Shown: piece after piece, positions 48,256 through 59,724 of the stretch
How the letters are laid out: each line of letters starts with the position of its first letter
Numbering within the stretch: the stretch's first letter is position 1
Origin: Natronobacterium haloterrestre
GTDB taxonomy: Archaea; Halobacteriota; Halobacteria; Halobacteriales; Natrialbaceae
DNA: 64,000 nucleotides
Reading direction: 5' to 3'
Assembly: GCF_900112205.1 (NCBI RefSeq)
Contig: NZ_FOKW01000003.1
Span: forward strand, 124,001 to 188,000
Made by a program: the position numbers and the translations under genes
The notes under the pieces: model-generated
What the model saw: only the letters and a program-made list of their open reading frames with translations
What the model was told of the DNA's origin: nothing
Database searches by the model: none

Positions 48256-48280
48256 GAAATTCAGTATTTCTTACCGGTAA
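48256..48280. promoter_or_regulatory. Symmetric element GAAAT-N5-ATTTC plus palindrome, copy 2
   Basis: GAAATTCAGTATTTC is followed directly by the palindrome TTACCGGTAA. It has the same order and arm sequences as the site at 7411. Confidence 0.4.
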
Positions 48281-48488
48281 TAGGTCGTTTATGGGCCGGT
48301 TATGGGGTCGCGATCGGTGCGGTTCCGTCGCGAGCGACGAACCGGTCCGGTTCTCGAGAGCCGTGGCGGATCGATCGGCTCCGGTTGACCCGTTCCGGTA
48401 GCCTCCGACCGGTACGCCACTTCATCCGAATCGAGGGACGGGGATGGCGTCGCCCCGCGTTCGGGGCGCGTACGACGGGTAGATGCTG

Positions 48489-48498
48489 CATATTTATC
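48489..48498 (+). promoter_or_regulatory. TATA box CATATTTATC of glmU
   Basis: Its last A (48496) is 28 nt before the ATG at 48524. Confidence 0.6.
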
Positions 48499-48523
48499 CC
48501 CGGAATCGCCGTACGTTGGCGTC

Positions 48524-49711
48524 ATGAAAGCTGTCGTTCTCGCGGCGGGTAAGGGAACGCGGATTCGACCGCTCTCGGAAACCGTGCCGAAACCGATGCT
48601 GCCGGTCGCCGACCGGCCGCTGGCCGCCCACGCCGTCGACGCGGCGATCGGTGCCGGGGCCGACGAGGTCGTCCTCGTCGTCGGGTACGAGGCCGACGTC
48701 GTCCGGAACTACTTCGGCGACTCGTACCGCGACGTCCCCGTGTCCTACGCCGTCCAGACCGAACAGAACGGGACGGCGGACGCCGTCGACGCGGTCCGCA
48801 GAGCAGGGCTGCTCGAGGGACCGTTCGCCGTCCTCAACGGCGACAACCTCTACGACCCCGCGGCGATCGAACGGCTCTTCGAGCGGGCGCCGGCGGTCGG
48901 TGCCGTCGAAGTCGAGAATCCCCGCAACTACGGCGTGCTCAGCACCGACGACGGGACGATATCGGGTATCGTCGAGAAACCCGACGATCCGCCGACGAAC
49001 CTCGCGAACGCGGGCGCGTACGCCTTCCCCGCGAAGGCCCGCGAGTGGCTCGAGGTGCCGGCAAGCGAACGCGGCGAACGCGAGATCACGGACGTACTCG
49101 CGCGGGTCATCGAGGAGTTCGCCGTCACGCCTGTCACCGTCGATCGCTGGATGGACGTCGGCCGCCCCTGGGAACTGCTCGAGGCCAACGAGTGGAAGAT
49201 CCGCGAACTCGACCGGCGGATCGACGGCGAGGTGAGCGACTCGGCCCACCTCGAGGGCGACGTGGTCGTCGAGGCGGGCGCGACGGTGAAACCGGGCGTC
49301 GTGATCGAGGGGCCGGCGCTGATCCGGTCGGGCGCGACGGTCGGGCCCAACGCCTACGTCAGGGGTGCGACGCTGATCGGCGAGAACGCGTCGGTCGGCA
49401 ACGCCGTCGAGATCAAAAACAGCGTCCTCTCGGCGGGGACGTCGGTCAGCCACCTCTCGTACGTCGGGGATAGCGTCCTCGGTCGCGACGTCAACTTCGG
49501 CGCGGGGACGACCGTCGCGAACCTCCGCCACGACGACGCGGACGTGAAGTTCACCGTGAAAGGCGACCGCGTTTCGACCGGCCGCCGGAAGTTCGGCGTC
49601 GTCGCCGGCGACGGCGTCAAGACGGGGATCAACACCAGTCTTACGCCCGGCCTGCGACTCGACGCCGGGGCGACGACGCGTCCGGGCGAGACGGTCGACC
49701 GGGATCGGTAG
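48524..49711 (+). CDS. glmU: Bifunctional sugar-1-phosphate nucleotidyltransferase/acetyltransferase (GlmU type)
   Basis: 395 residues in two parts. The N-terminal pyrophosphorylase has LAAGKGTRIRPLSETVPKPM, then NGDNLYDPAAIERL and VDRWMDVGRPWELLEANEW. From about residue 235 a left-handed beta helix follows (VVVEAGATVKPGVVIEG, IRSGATVGPNAYVRGATLIG, VSHLSYVGDSVLGRDVNFGA). SHLSYVGDS matches the acetyl-acceptor region of GlmU. It should acetylate glucosamine-1-phosphate and form UDP-GlcNAc. Related archaeal enzymes also accept other sugars. It is convergent with glmS and close to glmM, so the three form one metabolic set without being one operon. Confidence 0.88.
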   Translation: MKAVVLAAGKGTRIRPLSETVPKPMLPVADRPLAAHAVDAAIGAGADEVVLVVGYEADVVRNYFGDSYRDVPVSYAVQTEQNGTADAVDAVRRAGLLEGPFAVLNGDNLYDPAAIERLFERAPAVGAVEVENPRNYGVLSTDDGTISGIVEKPDDPPTNLANAGAYAFPAKAREWLEVPASERGEREITDVLARVIEEFAVTPVTVDRWMDVGRPWELLEANEWKIRELDRRIDGEVSDSAHLEGDVVVEAGATVKPGVVIEGPALIRSGATVGPNAYVRGATLIGENASVGNAVEIKNSVLSAGTSVSHLSYVGDSVLGRDVNFGAGTTVANLRHDDADVKFTVKGDRVSTGRRKFGVVAGDGVKTGINTSLTPGLRLDAGATTRPGETVDRDR

Positions 49712-49990
49712 CCCGGATCCGGACGTATCAGGTGCGGTATTTATAGCGAATCGGATCGGTTTTCAGCGTGGGGGGTGACGATCGGTAGCACGCGTTGTGC
49801 GACCGCCGAAGCCCTCCGGTTGCGCCCGAGAACGCAACCTCGCCGAGCGCGAGTCGTTTCCGACCGACGCCGTCCGGACGGGGGCTACGGGGGTGGCTTC
49901 GCGTCCCGCGGCCTCGGGGCCGCACTCGGCGACCGGCGTCCCTGTTCGTTCGTCTCGAAGAAAAGGGGGATCGGGACCGTCGCGCGGACA

Positions 49991-51805
<1,815 letters not shown>

Positions 51806-51811
51806 GTCCGA

Positions 51812-51967
51812 TCACCTGGTGTCCGTTTCCGGGCCGGTTCGGGAGGCGAGGCGACCGTCGGATGCGCGGCCGTTCGTCCGCAGCGGACGTGCGCCGGGAG
51901 GCGAACGATCCCCCGCCGAGCGCCCGCCCGAGAGCGTTCTTCGAGCGACGAAGCAGTACGTGGACAT
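51812..51967 (-). CDS. 51-codon leader ORF before glmS
   Basis: It opens 28 nt after a TATAGTAA box and stops 6 nt before the glmS ATG. The peptide begins MSTYCFVARRTLSGG and is basic, unlike native haloarchaeal proteins. If transcription begins at the box, ribosomes would read it before glmS, giving a possible control point. It may simply be a long leader. Confidence 0.35.
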   Translation of the reverse strand: MSTYCFVARRTLSGGRSAGDRSPPGARPLRTNGRASDGRLASRTGPETDTR

Positions 51968-51994
51968 GATAGATACGGAAGCAATCCTGGCCCA

Positions 51995-52002
51995 TTACTA
52001 TA
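51995..52002 (-). promoter_or_regulatory. TATA box TATAGTAA upstream of glmS
   Basis: Identical to the box before the zinc-finger gene at 48117. It is 28 nt from the leader-ORF ATG and about 190 nt from glmS. Confidence 0.5.
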
Positions 52003-52730
52003 GATAGGCTACCGCGGCCGGTAGCGTCGGGGTAATTCGTTCGAGATAGTTTGCGGCTAATCCGACTCGAGATGCGGGAGAACGGACCGATCACACTTAT
52101 TGACAGGACGTTCGTCCACCATATATCGAAATACCGTGAAGATCCACCATCCCGTGGCGTCAGTAGTGGGGTATGTCAACCGAACACCCCTGAAACCGGA
52201 GGGTACAGGTCATAAACGGAGGCCGGGCTGTCGATCGACGTCCCACGATCGAGGCGTCGTTCCTGCCCCCGGTTTCGGCGCTCCGCCACGGGGTCGACGA
52301 CCCCAGCAGCCCGATAACAGCGGCGTACACCACCGAATCCGGGCGGCTCTCGGATCTACCGATTCCGGCCGGTATCGACGCTCGAGTCGACCGGCCGGTC
52401 GGTACAGCAAGCGACGATCCTCTCGCCGAAAAGCAACGGCTTATCGTTCCCATGCAGTACGTTTCGCGCCGATTACGCCGTCCGGAGCGGCGTTCTGGAA
52501 CCCCCGTTCGCCCGCTCGGTTCGGGGCCGTGAGGCCGACACCGGACGGAGCGTCGAGGACGAGATCGTCGCCCCGATCTCGCCCCGACGGGGGCGAGTAC
52601 AGTTCGAGAAGACAACCGTCTCGAGTGCGGTTCGGCGGCGACGGTTCCCGTTGGCGCGATTACAGTGGGACGGTGTCGCGGAGAGGTCCCGAACCGCCAC
52701 ACCTTTGAACGACCTTGCCGTTGTACGGGT

Positions 52731-52916
52731 ATGGGTTTTGGTAGCTACGACGAATCCGAACAACAGCAGCAGACGGCCGACGACGACGAAGACGTCGAAG
52801 CTGTCAACGTCCACGAGAACGACCACGACGGCGAGATGTCCTTCGAATCCGACGCCTCGACCGACGAACTGGTCTCGCAGCTCGGGGCGATGAAAGACGA
52901 CGACGGCGAGGACTGA
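52731..52916 (+). CDS. DUF5786 small acidic protein
   Basis: 61 residues, begins MGFGSYDESEQQQQ and ends DELVSQLGAMKDDDGED. The GFGSYDESEQ start is the signature of the haloarchaeal DUF5786 family, whose function is unknown. The middle is disordered and highly acidic; the last 18 residues are probably helical. The ATG at 52731 is chosen because it begins the family signature, and CCTTTGAAC about 24 nt upstream fits a promoter. Confidence 0.85.
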   Translation: MGFGSYDESEQQQQTADDDEDVEAVNVHENDHDGEMSFESDASTDELVSQLGAMKDDDGED

Positions 52917-52938
52917 CCGGCCAGCGTCCCTCGGTCGG

Positions 52939-53030
52939 TATTCGAGCTCGAGTTCACGTTCGAGTTCGAATTCAAATTCAGGGCTCGAAACTCGAAACTC
53001 GAAACTCGAGGGTCGAGGGTCGAGGGCTGA
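52939..53030. repeat. CTCGAAA/GGTCGAG tandem repeats with inverted symmetry
   Basis: Three exact CTCGAAA units (52984-53004), then GGTCGAG-type units. The left side (TTCGAGCTCGAGTTC, then GTTCGAGTTCGAATTC) can pair with them. It lies between convergent genes and may form a terminator-like hairpin. Confidence 0.6.
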
Positions 53031-53110
53031 GCTTCACGGCGATCATGTTTTCTCTTCGTGTGCACCGAACGAACCAGCGACAGCACTGGGGCCTCCTCTA
53101 CCGTGAGAAA

Positions 53111-53941
53111 TCAGGACAGCGTCGCGCCACAGAGCTGGCCGATCGCCCGCCGGAGCCGCTGTGAGACCGCCGACTTCGAGACACCGATCCGGTCGGCAAG
53201 CTCGTCCTGGGAGATCCCCCGCGGCACGTCGAAGTACCCCTCCTCGTAGGCGGTCAGGAGCAGGTCCTGCTGTTTCTCGGTCAGCGCGACGACGCCGTCG
53301 TCGCCGTCGTCCGAGACCCGCAAATGGTCGACCGTCACGGAGACGCCCCGCTCGTCACAGTCGGCGTTGAACGCGACGAGGTCGTCCCGGCTCGGGAACC
53401 GGAACTGCACGCACCAGCCGTCCCCGTCGCGGCAACTCGAGAGTTCGAGCAGGTGTGCCCCCACCTCGGCAGCCCGGTCGACGAACGTGACCGTGCCCTC
53501 GGCGACCGCGACGCGATAGACGCGTCCCTCGCTGTGTCGGTCGAGCAGGACGGGGTCCGCGATGGTCGGATCGGTCTCGAGGGCGGCCTCGAACTCGCAA
53601 AATGCGGTACCTCGGACGGTCAGGAACACGAGCGTTCGGCCGTCGACGGCCGTCCAGTACTCGGGTTCGACCGTGACCTCCGGCGTTCGCCGCAGCGTCG
53701 GCCGCAGGAAGAGATCGGGGTGATCGAGCCGGAGTTGGGCGACGACGCCCCCGTCGGCCCGGGATCGGACGGCGCTGTGGTCGGAACTGCGTTCCTGTTC
53801 GCGTTCGTGTTGGTGTTGTTCGTACTCCCGCTCGGATTCCGACTCCGGTTGCGGTCCACGGCCGGACCGCTCGCGTTCGTGCTCCCCGTGTTCCGGCTCC
53901 GGCTCACCTTCGTTTTCGGCGTCGGCCACGTCGATGCTCAC
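53111..53941 (-). CDS. Bat-type HTH transcription regulator
   Basis: 276 residues. An acidic/histidine-rich leader (EHGEHERERSGRG) precedes a sensor-like domain (about 70-205) with FLTVRGTAFCEFEAALETDP and VTFVDRAAEVGAHLLELSSC. The C-terminal HTH_10 domain is LTEKQQDLLLTAYEEGYFDV, then DELADRIGVSKSAVSQRLRR. Haloarchaeal Bat-like regulators activate stress and membrane-protein genes. The GTG at 53941 is preferred because GGAGG lies 9 nt upstream; the frame is open further up but the residues there are not protein-like. Confidence 0.85.
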   Translation of the reverse strand: MSIDVADAENEGEPEPEHGEHERERSGRGPQPESESEREYEQHQHEREQERSSDHSAVRSRADGGVVAQLRLDHPDLFLRPTLRRTPEVTVEPEYWTAVDGRTLVFLTVRGTAFCEFEAALETDPTIADPVLLDRHSEGRVYRVAVAEGTVTFVDRAAEVGAHLLELSSCRDGDGWCVQFRFPSRDDLVAFNADCDERGVSVTVDHLRVSDDGDDGVVALTEKQQDLLLTAYEEGYFDVPRGISQDELADRIGVSKSAVSQRLRRAIGQLCGATLS

Positions 53942-54319
53942 GATTCGATCCCTCCGACCCACGGATCGTCGCTGTAATCGCTCGTTACCGGGAACGCGCT
54001 CATCGAATAGACGATTCGACGCCGAACGTATGGTCGTGGCCGCTATACAGGCAACCATCAAAAAATCTGATATCAATACCTATTCATCGGTCCATTCTCG
54101 ATTACGTTGGCACCGGCAAGAAAAACGAAGTTTCTCCGCTCGTCGATGGTCTCAGTCGTGGCGATCTCCCGGTAACAGCGTACTACTCGCGTCCCAGCCG
54201 ATCGGTCGAGTCCGGCCGACGTGGGCCCCTGGAATCGAACCGAAGCGGTCACCACCGGTCACGGTCTGCGCGCTCGAGTCGAGTAAATCCGCTATTGGGC
54301 CCGCGACGTTCGCCCGGGC
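53942..54319. other. 378-bp intergenic region between the two Bat-type genes
   Basis: It holds an AT-rich stretch near 54055-54090 (AAAAAATCTGATATCAATACC region) and no gene that I can support. Confidence 0.5.
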
Positions 54320-57300
54320 TCATTCGGGCGCACTGAACCGCTCGTCGAACAGCAGTTCGAACAGTTTCCCCTCGGCCAGCCGGAGGTGCCGGCTGAAGGT
54401 CGGCTGGGAGACCCCCAGCGACTCGGCGACTTCCTCGCCGGTACTCTCCCGCGGCCAGGCGAAAAAGCCGCCGTAATAGGCGCTCTCGAGGGTCCTGAGC
54501 TGCCGTTCCGAGAGTCGATCCCGGAGTTCGGCCTCGAAAGGACGTGTCGTCCGCGTGGCCCGGTCGCGCTCGCGGCGTGCGACGAGTTCCGTCCCCGGGT
54601 ACGCGCGCTCGAGCGCGTCGAGGAACGACCTGACCTCGAGCGTCCGCGAGAGTTCGATCACCAGCCGGACCCGGTCGTCGACCGCCCGTGCCGAGCGCAA
54701 CACCCCGCCGTGGGTCGCGATCCGCTCCGCGACGGTCGCGCCGGCGAACTCGAGTTCGACGAGTTGCGAGCGGGCGTCTTCGGCATCGTCCCCGACCAGC
54801 TCGACCGACTCGAGGTCGGACACGGAGTCGGCGGCCGACTGGAGGGGGTCGTCCTCGGTGGCCGCGTTTTCGTTTCCGTTCCCGGCCTCGGTCGCCGCCG
54901 CATCATCCGCCGGCGCGATCGCGCAGTAGACGGTCGCTCCCCCCGAGGACCGCGGGACGACGGCTCGTACGTCGACCCGCCGGCCGACCCGCCGGACGAA
55001 CGCCGCGAACGGTTCCGAGTCGTCCCGGAACACGACCTCGAGTTCGACGACGCCGTCCGCCAGCAGCGCGCGTTCGCGCTCGAGCGAGCCGATCGCGTAC
55101 GCCGCGACCCGGGCGAGGAAGCCGACGATACGCCGGAGCCGGTCGCCGAAGGCCCCGGATCGCTCGGCGTACGCGGTGACCGTTCCGTACCGGAACTCGT
55201 CCCGATCGTGAGAGAGCGGGACGCTCAGCGCCGACCGGAAGCCGGCCTCGCGGGCACGACGGCGTTCGCCGTTGGAGTCGTCGGGGTCGGTGGCCGCGTC
55301 CGCAGCGGTCCCGGTCGGCGCAGCCTCGAGGTCGTCGACGACCGTCGCCTCGCCCCGGGCCGCCGTTCGACCCGTCGGGTCCGGGGCCTCCCGATCGACG
55401 GGAAGCTCGAGCCCGTCCAGCAGATCGGCAACATCGCGGCCGGCCCGGGCCCGCGGTGTGACGGTCCCGCTGCCAGCGTCGACGCCGCCGACCCAGACGA
55501 CCGCCGTCGCGCCGCCTGGCCCGTCGGTTTCCCGTCGGCTCCCGTCGCCGAGTTCGACGAGCCCCTCACACAGTCGCCGTTCGACCCCCTCGCGGCTCCG
55601 CGCCTCGAGCAGTGACCGTGCGAGGTCCCGGGCGTCGGCTTCCAGGGTCAACTCGCGCTCGAGTCGCGAGCGGTCCCGCCGACAGGTCCGCAGGCTCGAC
55701 TCCCGGGCGAACCCCGCGAGCGCCATCGCGGCTCCGTCCGCGATGGCTTCGACCGCCTCCCGGTCGCGGTCCCGATCGAGGGACTCGAAGGCCAGCGGTT
55801 CCGGGCTCGTCGCGAGCGCGACGGCCGCGTCGCCGACGGGTACGACCAGTGCGCGCTCGGCGTCGATCCCCGCCGCCGCGAGGAAGTCGCCGACCTCGTC
55901 TCTATCGACGGCCGTCGGTCCCGTGCGGTCCTCGAACAGCGCGACTCCATCGTCGCTCAGCCGGTCTCGATCGATGGGCGGCGGCTCGAGCGACGGGCTC
56001 GGGCCAGCCGTCTCGATCGCAGCCGGGCTGTACCGGTCCTCGTCGGCGCGGTACCAGACCGCGAGGTCGGCCTCGGTGCGCTCGAGCAGCGTCTCGAGGA
56101 CCGTCCGCCGGACGCTCGCGGCGGTCTCGGCCCGCTCTATCGCGGTGAGCGCGCGGCGAGCGGCCGACAGTGCGCCCGCGCCGGAACGCCTCCGATCCCG
56201 GACGACACAGAGGGTTCGATCCCGGCCGGGCTCCCGGAGCGGGGCCACGTAGACGTCGACCGGCACGCCGTCCTCGACCGCGAGTTCACCCCGGACCGGT
56301 TCCATCCACCGTACGATCGACGACTGCGCTCGCTCGCGGACGGCGGCGGCGAGATCGTCGTCGAACAGCCGCGCAACCTCGTGCCCGACGAGGTCGTCCT
56401 GGCCATAGCGGTCGGCCAGCGCCCGGTTTGCGAGTTCGATGGTCCCGTCGTCGACGACTGCGATCCCGTCCTCGAGCGCGTCGATGGCAGATTCGAGGAC
56501 CGCGAGCCGGTCCGATTCGCCGGTTTCGCCGTCGTGTCGCTCTCGAGCGAGGACGGTGAGGCCGCCGTTCGCGGCCGCCTCATCCTCCCGGGCCGGCGCT
56601 GCCGACACCGCGAACGTCGTCGACCCGTCCTCGTCGGAAACGGTCGCCTCGAAGCGCGTGCTCGAGGCGGACGCGACCGCCTCCCGGAGTTCGCGGCCGA
56701 ATTCTTCCCGGAGTTCCCCCCGGAGGACGTCCCAGAGGACTCGTCCCGGTTCCGGGTCGTCCGCGAACAACCGCCCTGCAGCCGCGTTCGCCCAGCGGAG
56801 TTCCCAGTCCGGGCCGACCGCGAACAGCGGCTCCTCGAGGCGATCGATCGCGTCGCGAACGTCCGACGGGGCAGTCGCACCCGGAAGCGCCGCCGTCGCG
56901 ACGACCCCCTCGAGAGCGGGATCCTCGAGCCGGTTGGCCAGCGTCAGCGTCGCGACGCGCCACTCGCCGTCGACGCTGCCGATCCGGACTGCGAGCCGGT
57001 CCGTCGCGCCGAACGGTCCGTTCGCGATCCCTTCGAGCGCCTCCCGGAGGGTCGGTCGATCGTCCGGGTGGAGCAGCCGCTCGAGCGGCGTCCGCTCGAG
57101 TTCGCCCGGCGCGTACCCGAACCGATCCTCGACGGCCGTGCTCGCGTACGTGACGGTACCGTCGGCCTCCAAGAGCCAGATCGGCGCGTCGGCACTCTCC
57201 ATGAGAGCGCGGTGGCGTCGGTCGGCCGCCCGCTCGGCGCGACGGCGACACTCGGCGACGTGTCCCACTCGGGCCGCGAGAACGTCCGCGGAGGCGTCGG

Positions 57301-57628
57301 GGGAGACGACATCGGTCGCGCCGGCCTCGAGCGCGCGTTCGGCCGCGCCGTCGTCGGTCACCGCGACGATGGGAACGCCGTCGGCGGTCGACTCGAGCAG
57401 TTCCTGGCCGGTCTCACCGGGAAACTCACAGAGGGCACAGTGGACGTCCTCCCGGTCCAGCCGCTCGCGTGCCTCCTCGAGCGTTCTCGCGCGCACCACT
57501 GCGGCGGGGACCAGTTCGGCGGCGAGCGCGTCGGCCGTCGCGTCGATCCGGGGCGAGTCGCCCGCGACGAGCACGCGCAGGGCGTCGCCGACGACGGTCG
57601 CTCCGCCGGGGTCGCCGCGTCCGTTCAT
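54320..57628 (-). CDS. Multi-domain PAS/GAF sensor with Bat HTH
   Basis: 1102 residues, cytoplasmic. In order: a receiver-like domain (15-125) lacking the phosphorylatable Asp (LCEFPGETG); PAS-1 (about 140-255, [20 protein letters not shown]); PAS-2 (258-370, [18 protein letters not shown]); PAS-3 (385-480, [20 protein letters not shown]); GAF domains near 495-650 and 690-860; a Bat-associated region; and HTH_10 (1045-1095, [18 protein letters not shown], then [18 protein letters not shown]). Such proteins read redox, light or small-molecule cues and switch target genes directly without a kinase. The ligand and targets are unknown. Confidence 0.88.
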   Translation of the reverse strand: MNGRGDPGGATVVGDALRVLVAGDSPRIDATADALAAELVPAAVVRARTLEEARERLDREDVHCALCEFPGETGQELLESTADGVPIVAVTDDGAAERALEAGATDVVSPDASADVLAARVGHVAECRRRAERAADRRHRALMESADAPIWLLEADGTVTYASTAVEDRFGYAPGELERTPLERLLHPDDRPTLREALEGIANGPFGATDRLAVRIGSVDGEWRVATLTLANRLEDPALEGVVATAALPGATAPSDVRDAIDRLEEPLFAVGPDWELRWANAAAGRLFADDPEPGRVLWDVLRGELREEFGRELREAVASASSTRFEATVSDEDGSTTFAVSAAPAREDEAAANGGLTVLARERHDGETGESDRLAVLESAIDALEDGIAVVDDGTIELANRALADRYGQDDLVGHEVARLFDDDLAAAVRERAQSSIVRWMEPVRGELAVEDGVPVDVYVAPLREPGRDRTLCVVRDRRRSGAGALSAARRALTAIERAETAASVRRTVLETLLERTEADLAVWYRADEDRYSPAAIETAGPSPSLEPPPIDRDRLSDDGVALFEDRTGPTAVDRDEVGDFLAAAGIDAERALVVPVGDAAVALATSPEPLAFESLDRDRDREAVEAIADGAAMALAGFARESSLRTCRRDRSRLERELTLEADARDLARSLLEARSREGVERRLCEGLVELGDGSRRETDGPGGATAVVWVGGVDAGSGTVTPRARAGRDVADLLDGLELPVDREAPDPTGRTAARGEATVVDDLEAAPTGTAADAATDPDDSNGERRRAREAGFRSALSVPLSHDRDEFRYGTVTAYAERSGAFGDRLRRIVGFLARVAAYAIGSLERERALLADGVVELEVVFRDDSEPFAAFVRRVGRRVDVRAVVPRSSGGATVYCAIAPADDAAATEAGNGNENAATEDDPLQSAADSVSDLESVELVGDDAEDARSQLVELEFAGATVAERIATHGGVLRSARAVDDRVRLVIELSRTLEVRSFLDALERAYPGTELVARRERDRATRTTRPFEAELRDRLSERQLRTLESAYYGGFFAWPRESTGEEVAESLGVSQPTFSRHLRLAEGKLFELLFDERFSAPE

Positions 57629-57830
57629 CCGTGTCTCACCAGTAACGCTCCCACCGCCGAACGACGTGGATCTCCGGGGACCGCGGCCGACCGAGAACGA
57701 AGGCCGTGCGGTGGGTCGCGGTACGACGGCGTACGCCGGGCACGCGGTTAATTATCACACTCGTACCTCGCAGTAAGACGGCGTTTCCCACCGCGTGGAG
57801 ACCGGTCGGGGCCCGATCCCGACTCGCGGA

Positions 57831-58253
57831 CTACGATCGCTCGCGAACCGTCACGACCGGAACCGGCGCGTTCCGGACGACCTCCTCCGCGACGCTGCCC
57901 AGGAGGATCTTGTCGATCCCGGATCGCCCGACCGTGCCGACGACGATCGCATCGATCGGGTTCGCCTCCGCGACGGCGACGATCTCCTCCTGGGCGACGC
58001 CGTGGCGGATCGTCGTCGTCGCCTCGAGGCCGGCGTTCTCGGCCTCGCGTGCGGCCTCTTCGGCCGCCTCGTGGGCTTCGCCCTCGGGGTCGCTGCGCAT
58101 CTCGTCGCGCCGGTCAGTGCTGTGAGGGCCCTCCTCGGCGACCGAGACGACGTGCAGGTCCGCCTCGAGTTCGCGTGCGAGCTGGATCGCGTGATTGGTC
58201 GCTCGCCGTGCCCCGTCGCTCCCGTCCGTCGCGAGCAGCAGATCCGAGTACAT
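57831..58253 (-). CDS. Universal stress protein (UspA family)
   Basis: 140 residues, one domain. It starts MYSDLLLATDGSDGARRATN and has the ATP-binding loop GTVGRSGIDKILLGSVAEEV (G-x2-G-x9-G-S). It ends VPVVTVRERS. An ATP-binding dimer of this type is expected to respond to stress; its client is unknown. The promoter may be GCGTATTCG, about 27 nt upstream. Confidence 0.93.
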   Translation of the reverse strand: MYSDLLLATDGSDGARRATNHAIQLARELEADLHVVSVAEEGPHSTDRRDEMRSDPEGEAHEAAEEAAREAENAGLEATTTIRHGVAQEEIVAVAEANPIDAIVVGTVGRSGIDKILLGSVAEEVVRNAPVPVVTVRERS

Positions 58254-58350
58254 CTCGTCTGCCCTTCGCCGGTCGGACGAATACGCTTCGGACCTGCTGG
58301 TGCCGGGCGTACTTCACGCGAGTGGAACGTTCCGGGTAGGTTTCGACTCG

Positions 58351-58391
58351 AGGGGGAGAGGGGGGAGAGAGGGGGAGAGAGGGGGAGAGAA
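58351..58391. repeat. GGGGGAGAGA decamer repeats
   Basis: Three exact tandem copies (58361-58390) with a degenerate fourth before them, in the gap between the uspA and ccdA-like genes. On the minus strand this is a pyrimidine tract just after the ccdA stop codon. Confidence 0.75.
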
Positions 58392-58409
58392 AGACGAAGC
58401 CGAAATCGG

Positions 58410-59084
58410 TCAGAAGACGTTGTACACGACGATGGCGAGGTAGAGCTGCCCGATCCCGGCCAGTATCATGATCGCGCCCGCGAACTGCTTGAGCTGATTG
58501 CTGTAGGCCGCGAGTCTGCCGGCGCTGGCAAGCACTCCCATTCCGGTCGCGACGGTTAGCGAGATCATCAGCAGAACGATACTGCCGACGTACGTGCCGA
58601 GAACCAGTGCGGCATCGACGAGCGGCATCGAGACCGCCTGCCCGACGACGGGGAGGAAAAGCGGCAGCGCACAGCCGGCACCCGCCAGCGCGTAGCCTGC
58701 CCCGAACACGCCGAACCCGAGCACGCTCGAGCGCCGCTGCGGGAGCGTCACCGACAGCGAGGGAGCCCGATCGAACAGGATCAAGAGCCCGAACCCGAGC
58801 ACGATAACGCCCATGATGGGCTCGAAGTAGAGGATGTTCGACATGACCCCGTGGCCCACTCGATAGGCGATCGCGAGGATCGCGGTGAACGTCACGAGGA
58901 CGCCGAGACCGGCGACCAGCCCGCGGCTGACAGCACCGCCGACCGAGGCGTTTTCCCCTTCGGTCTGGCTCACGTAGAACCCGACGTAGCCCGGTAACAG
59001 CGGATAGGCACACGGGGAGAAGAACGTCCCGATCCCGGCGCCCAGCGCCACCACCATCCAGGTAAGGACGTCCGGCTCGATCAT
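58410..59084 (-). CDS. ccdA: CcdA/DsbD-like thiol-disulfide membrane transporter
   Basis: 224 residues, six membrane helices. The redox cysteines are Cys25 in FFSPCAYPLLPGYVG and Cys138 in AGAGCALPLFLP, one in each half of the inverted repeat. It moves electrons across the membrane to reduce exported thioredoxin-fold proteins, used in cytochrome c and copper-site assembly. The ATG touches the stop of the TlpA-like gene (TGATG), so the partner is clear. It is the last gene of an SCO1-TlpA-CcdA operon. Confidence 0.92.
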   Translation of the reverse strand: MIEPDVLTWMVVALGAGIGTFFSPCAYPLLPGYVGFYVSQTEGENASVGGAVSRGLVAGLGVLVTFTAILAIAYRVGHGVMSNILYFEPIMGVIVLGFGLLILFDRAPSLSVTLPQRRSSVLGFGVFGAGYALAGAGCALPLFLPVVGQAVSMPLVDAALVLGTYVGSIVLLMISLTVATGMGVLASAGRLAAYSNQLKQFAGAIMILAGIGQLYLAIVVYNVF

Positions 59085-59722
59085 CAGGCATCCTCCGTGC
59101 CTTCGGAGTCGGGATCGGATTCACCGCCGTCCTCGAGATCGAGCACGGCCTCGATCTTCGAGACGATTTCGTCAGCCGTCTTGATGCCGCTGTCCGACCA
59201 TCGAATTCGTCCGGACGTGTCGATCGTCATCGCCGTCGGGTAGCTGGTAACACGGTAGCTCAGTTGCGCCGCCGGGTCCAGTCCGACGGTCCACTGTCCG
59301 CCGTGTTCGTCCCACCACTCGACCAGTTCCGCCTCGGTAACCATTCCGTCCTCTCCAACCGACTCGCTGGTGATCGAAATGAACAGGACCTCGTCACCGA
59401 TCCGCTCGTGGGCCTCGGCGAGCGCCGGCATCTGCTCCTTGCAGGGCGGACACCAGGTTCCGAAGAAGTCGACGAACGTCGGGCGGTCCGTCGCGGGGAC
59501 GAGGACGGTCCCAGCCTCGCTGCCCGGTGCGTCGACCGTCTCGATTTCGACCGAGTCGTAGCTGTCGCCGCCGTCACCGCCGTCACTACCGTCGTCCCCG
59601 GTACTCCCGTCGGCCCCGTCACCGAAGTCGTCACCCGTCGGGAGCCCGTACACCGCTGCGACACCGGCTCCGCCGATGATACCGACGCTTCCGAGTCCGG
59701 CGAGAATATCCCGTCGTTGCAT
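59084..59722 (-). CDS. TlpA/ResA-like exported thioredoxin
   Basis: 212 residues. A hydrophobic signal or anchor (about 8-26, with MQRRDILAGL, a weak Tat-like start) is followed by a Gly/Asp-rich linker and a thioredoxin fold. The catalytic motif is CPPC (91-94) in FFGTWCPPCKEQMP, and the cis-proline region is YRVTSYPTAMTID. It would work outside the membrane as a thiol reductase for haem or copper proteins, fed by the CcdA-like protein. The gap from the SCO gene is 2 bp. Confidence 0.92.
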   Translation of the reverse strand: MQRRDILAGLGSVGIIGGAGVAAVYGLPTGDDFGDGADGSTGDDGSDGGDGGDSYDSVEIETVDAPGSEAGTVLVPATDRPTFVDFFGTWCPPCKEQMPALAEAHERIGDEVLFISITSESVGEDGMVTEAELVEWWDEHGGQWTVGLDPAAQLSYRVTSYPTAMTIDTSGRIRWSDSGIKTADEIVSKIEAVLDLEDGGESDPDSEGTEDA

Positions 59723-59724
59723 GG

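Larger units (their letters stand above)
48118..48523. other. 406-bp divergent promoter region between the zinc-finger and glmU genes
   Basis: It contains the minus-strand TATA box at 48145, the symmetric element at 48256 and the glmU TATA box at 48489. No gene is seen. Confidence 0.6.
51806..52730. other. 925-bp region upstream of glmS
   Basis: It contains the likely glmS promoter and leader ORF at its left end. A stretch near 52090-52140 includes an AT-rich segment (ACCATATATCGAAATACC). The remaining 600 bp have only Arg/Ser-rich frames and no repeat or RNA gene that I recognise. It is the largest gene-free gap in the window. Confidence 0.5.

Noticed and set aside
52160-52702. 180-codon minus-strand ORF upstream of the DUF5786 gene
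   Set aside because: Arg/Ser/Pro-rich without haloarchaeal acidic composition or any motif.
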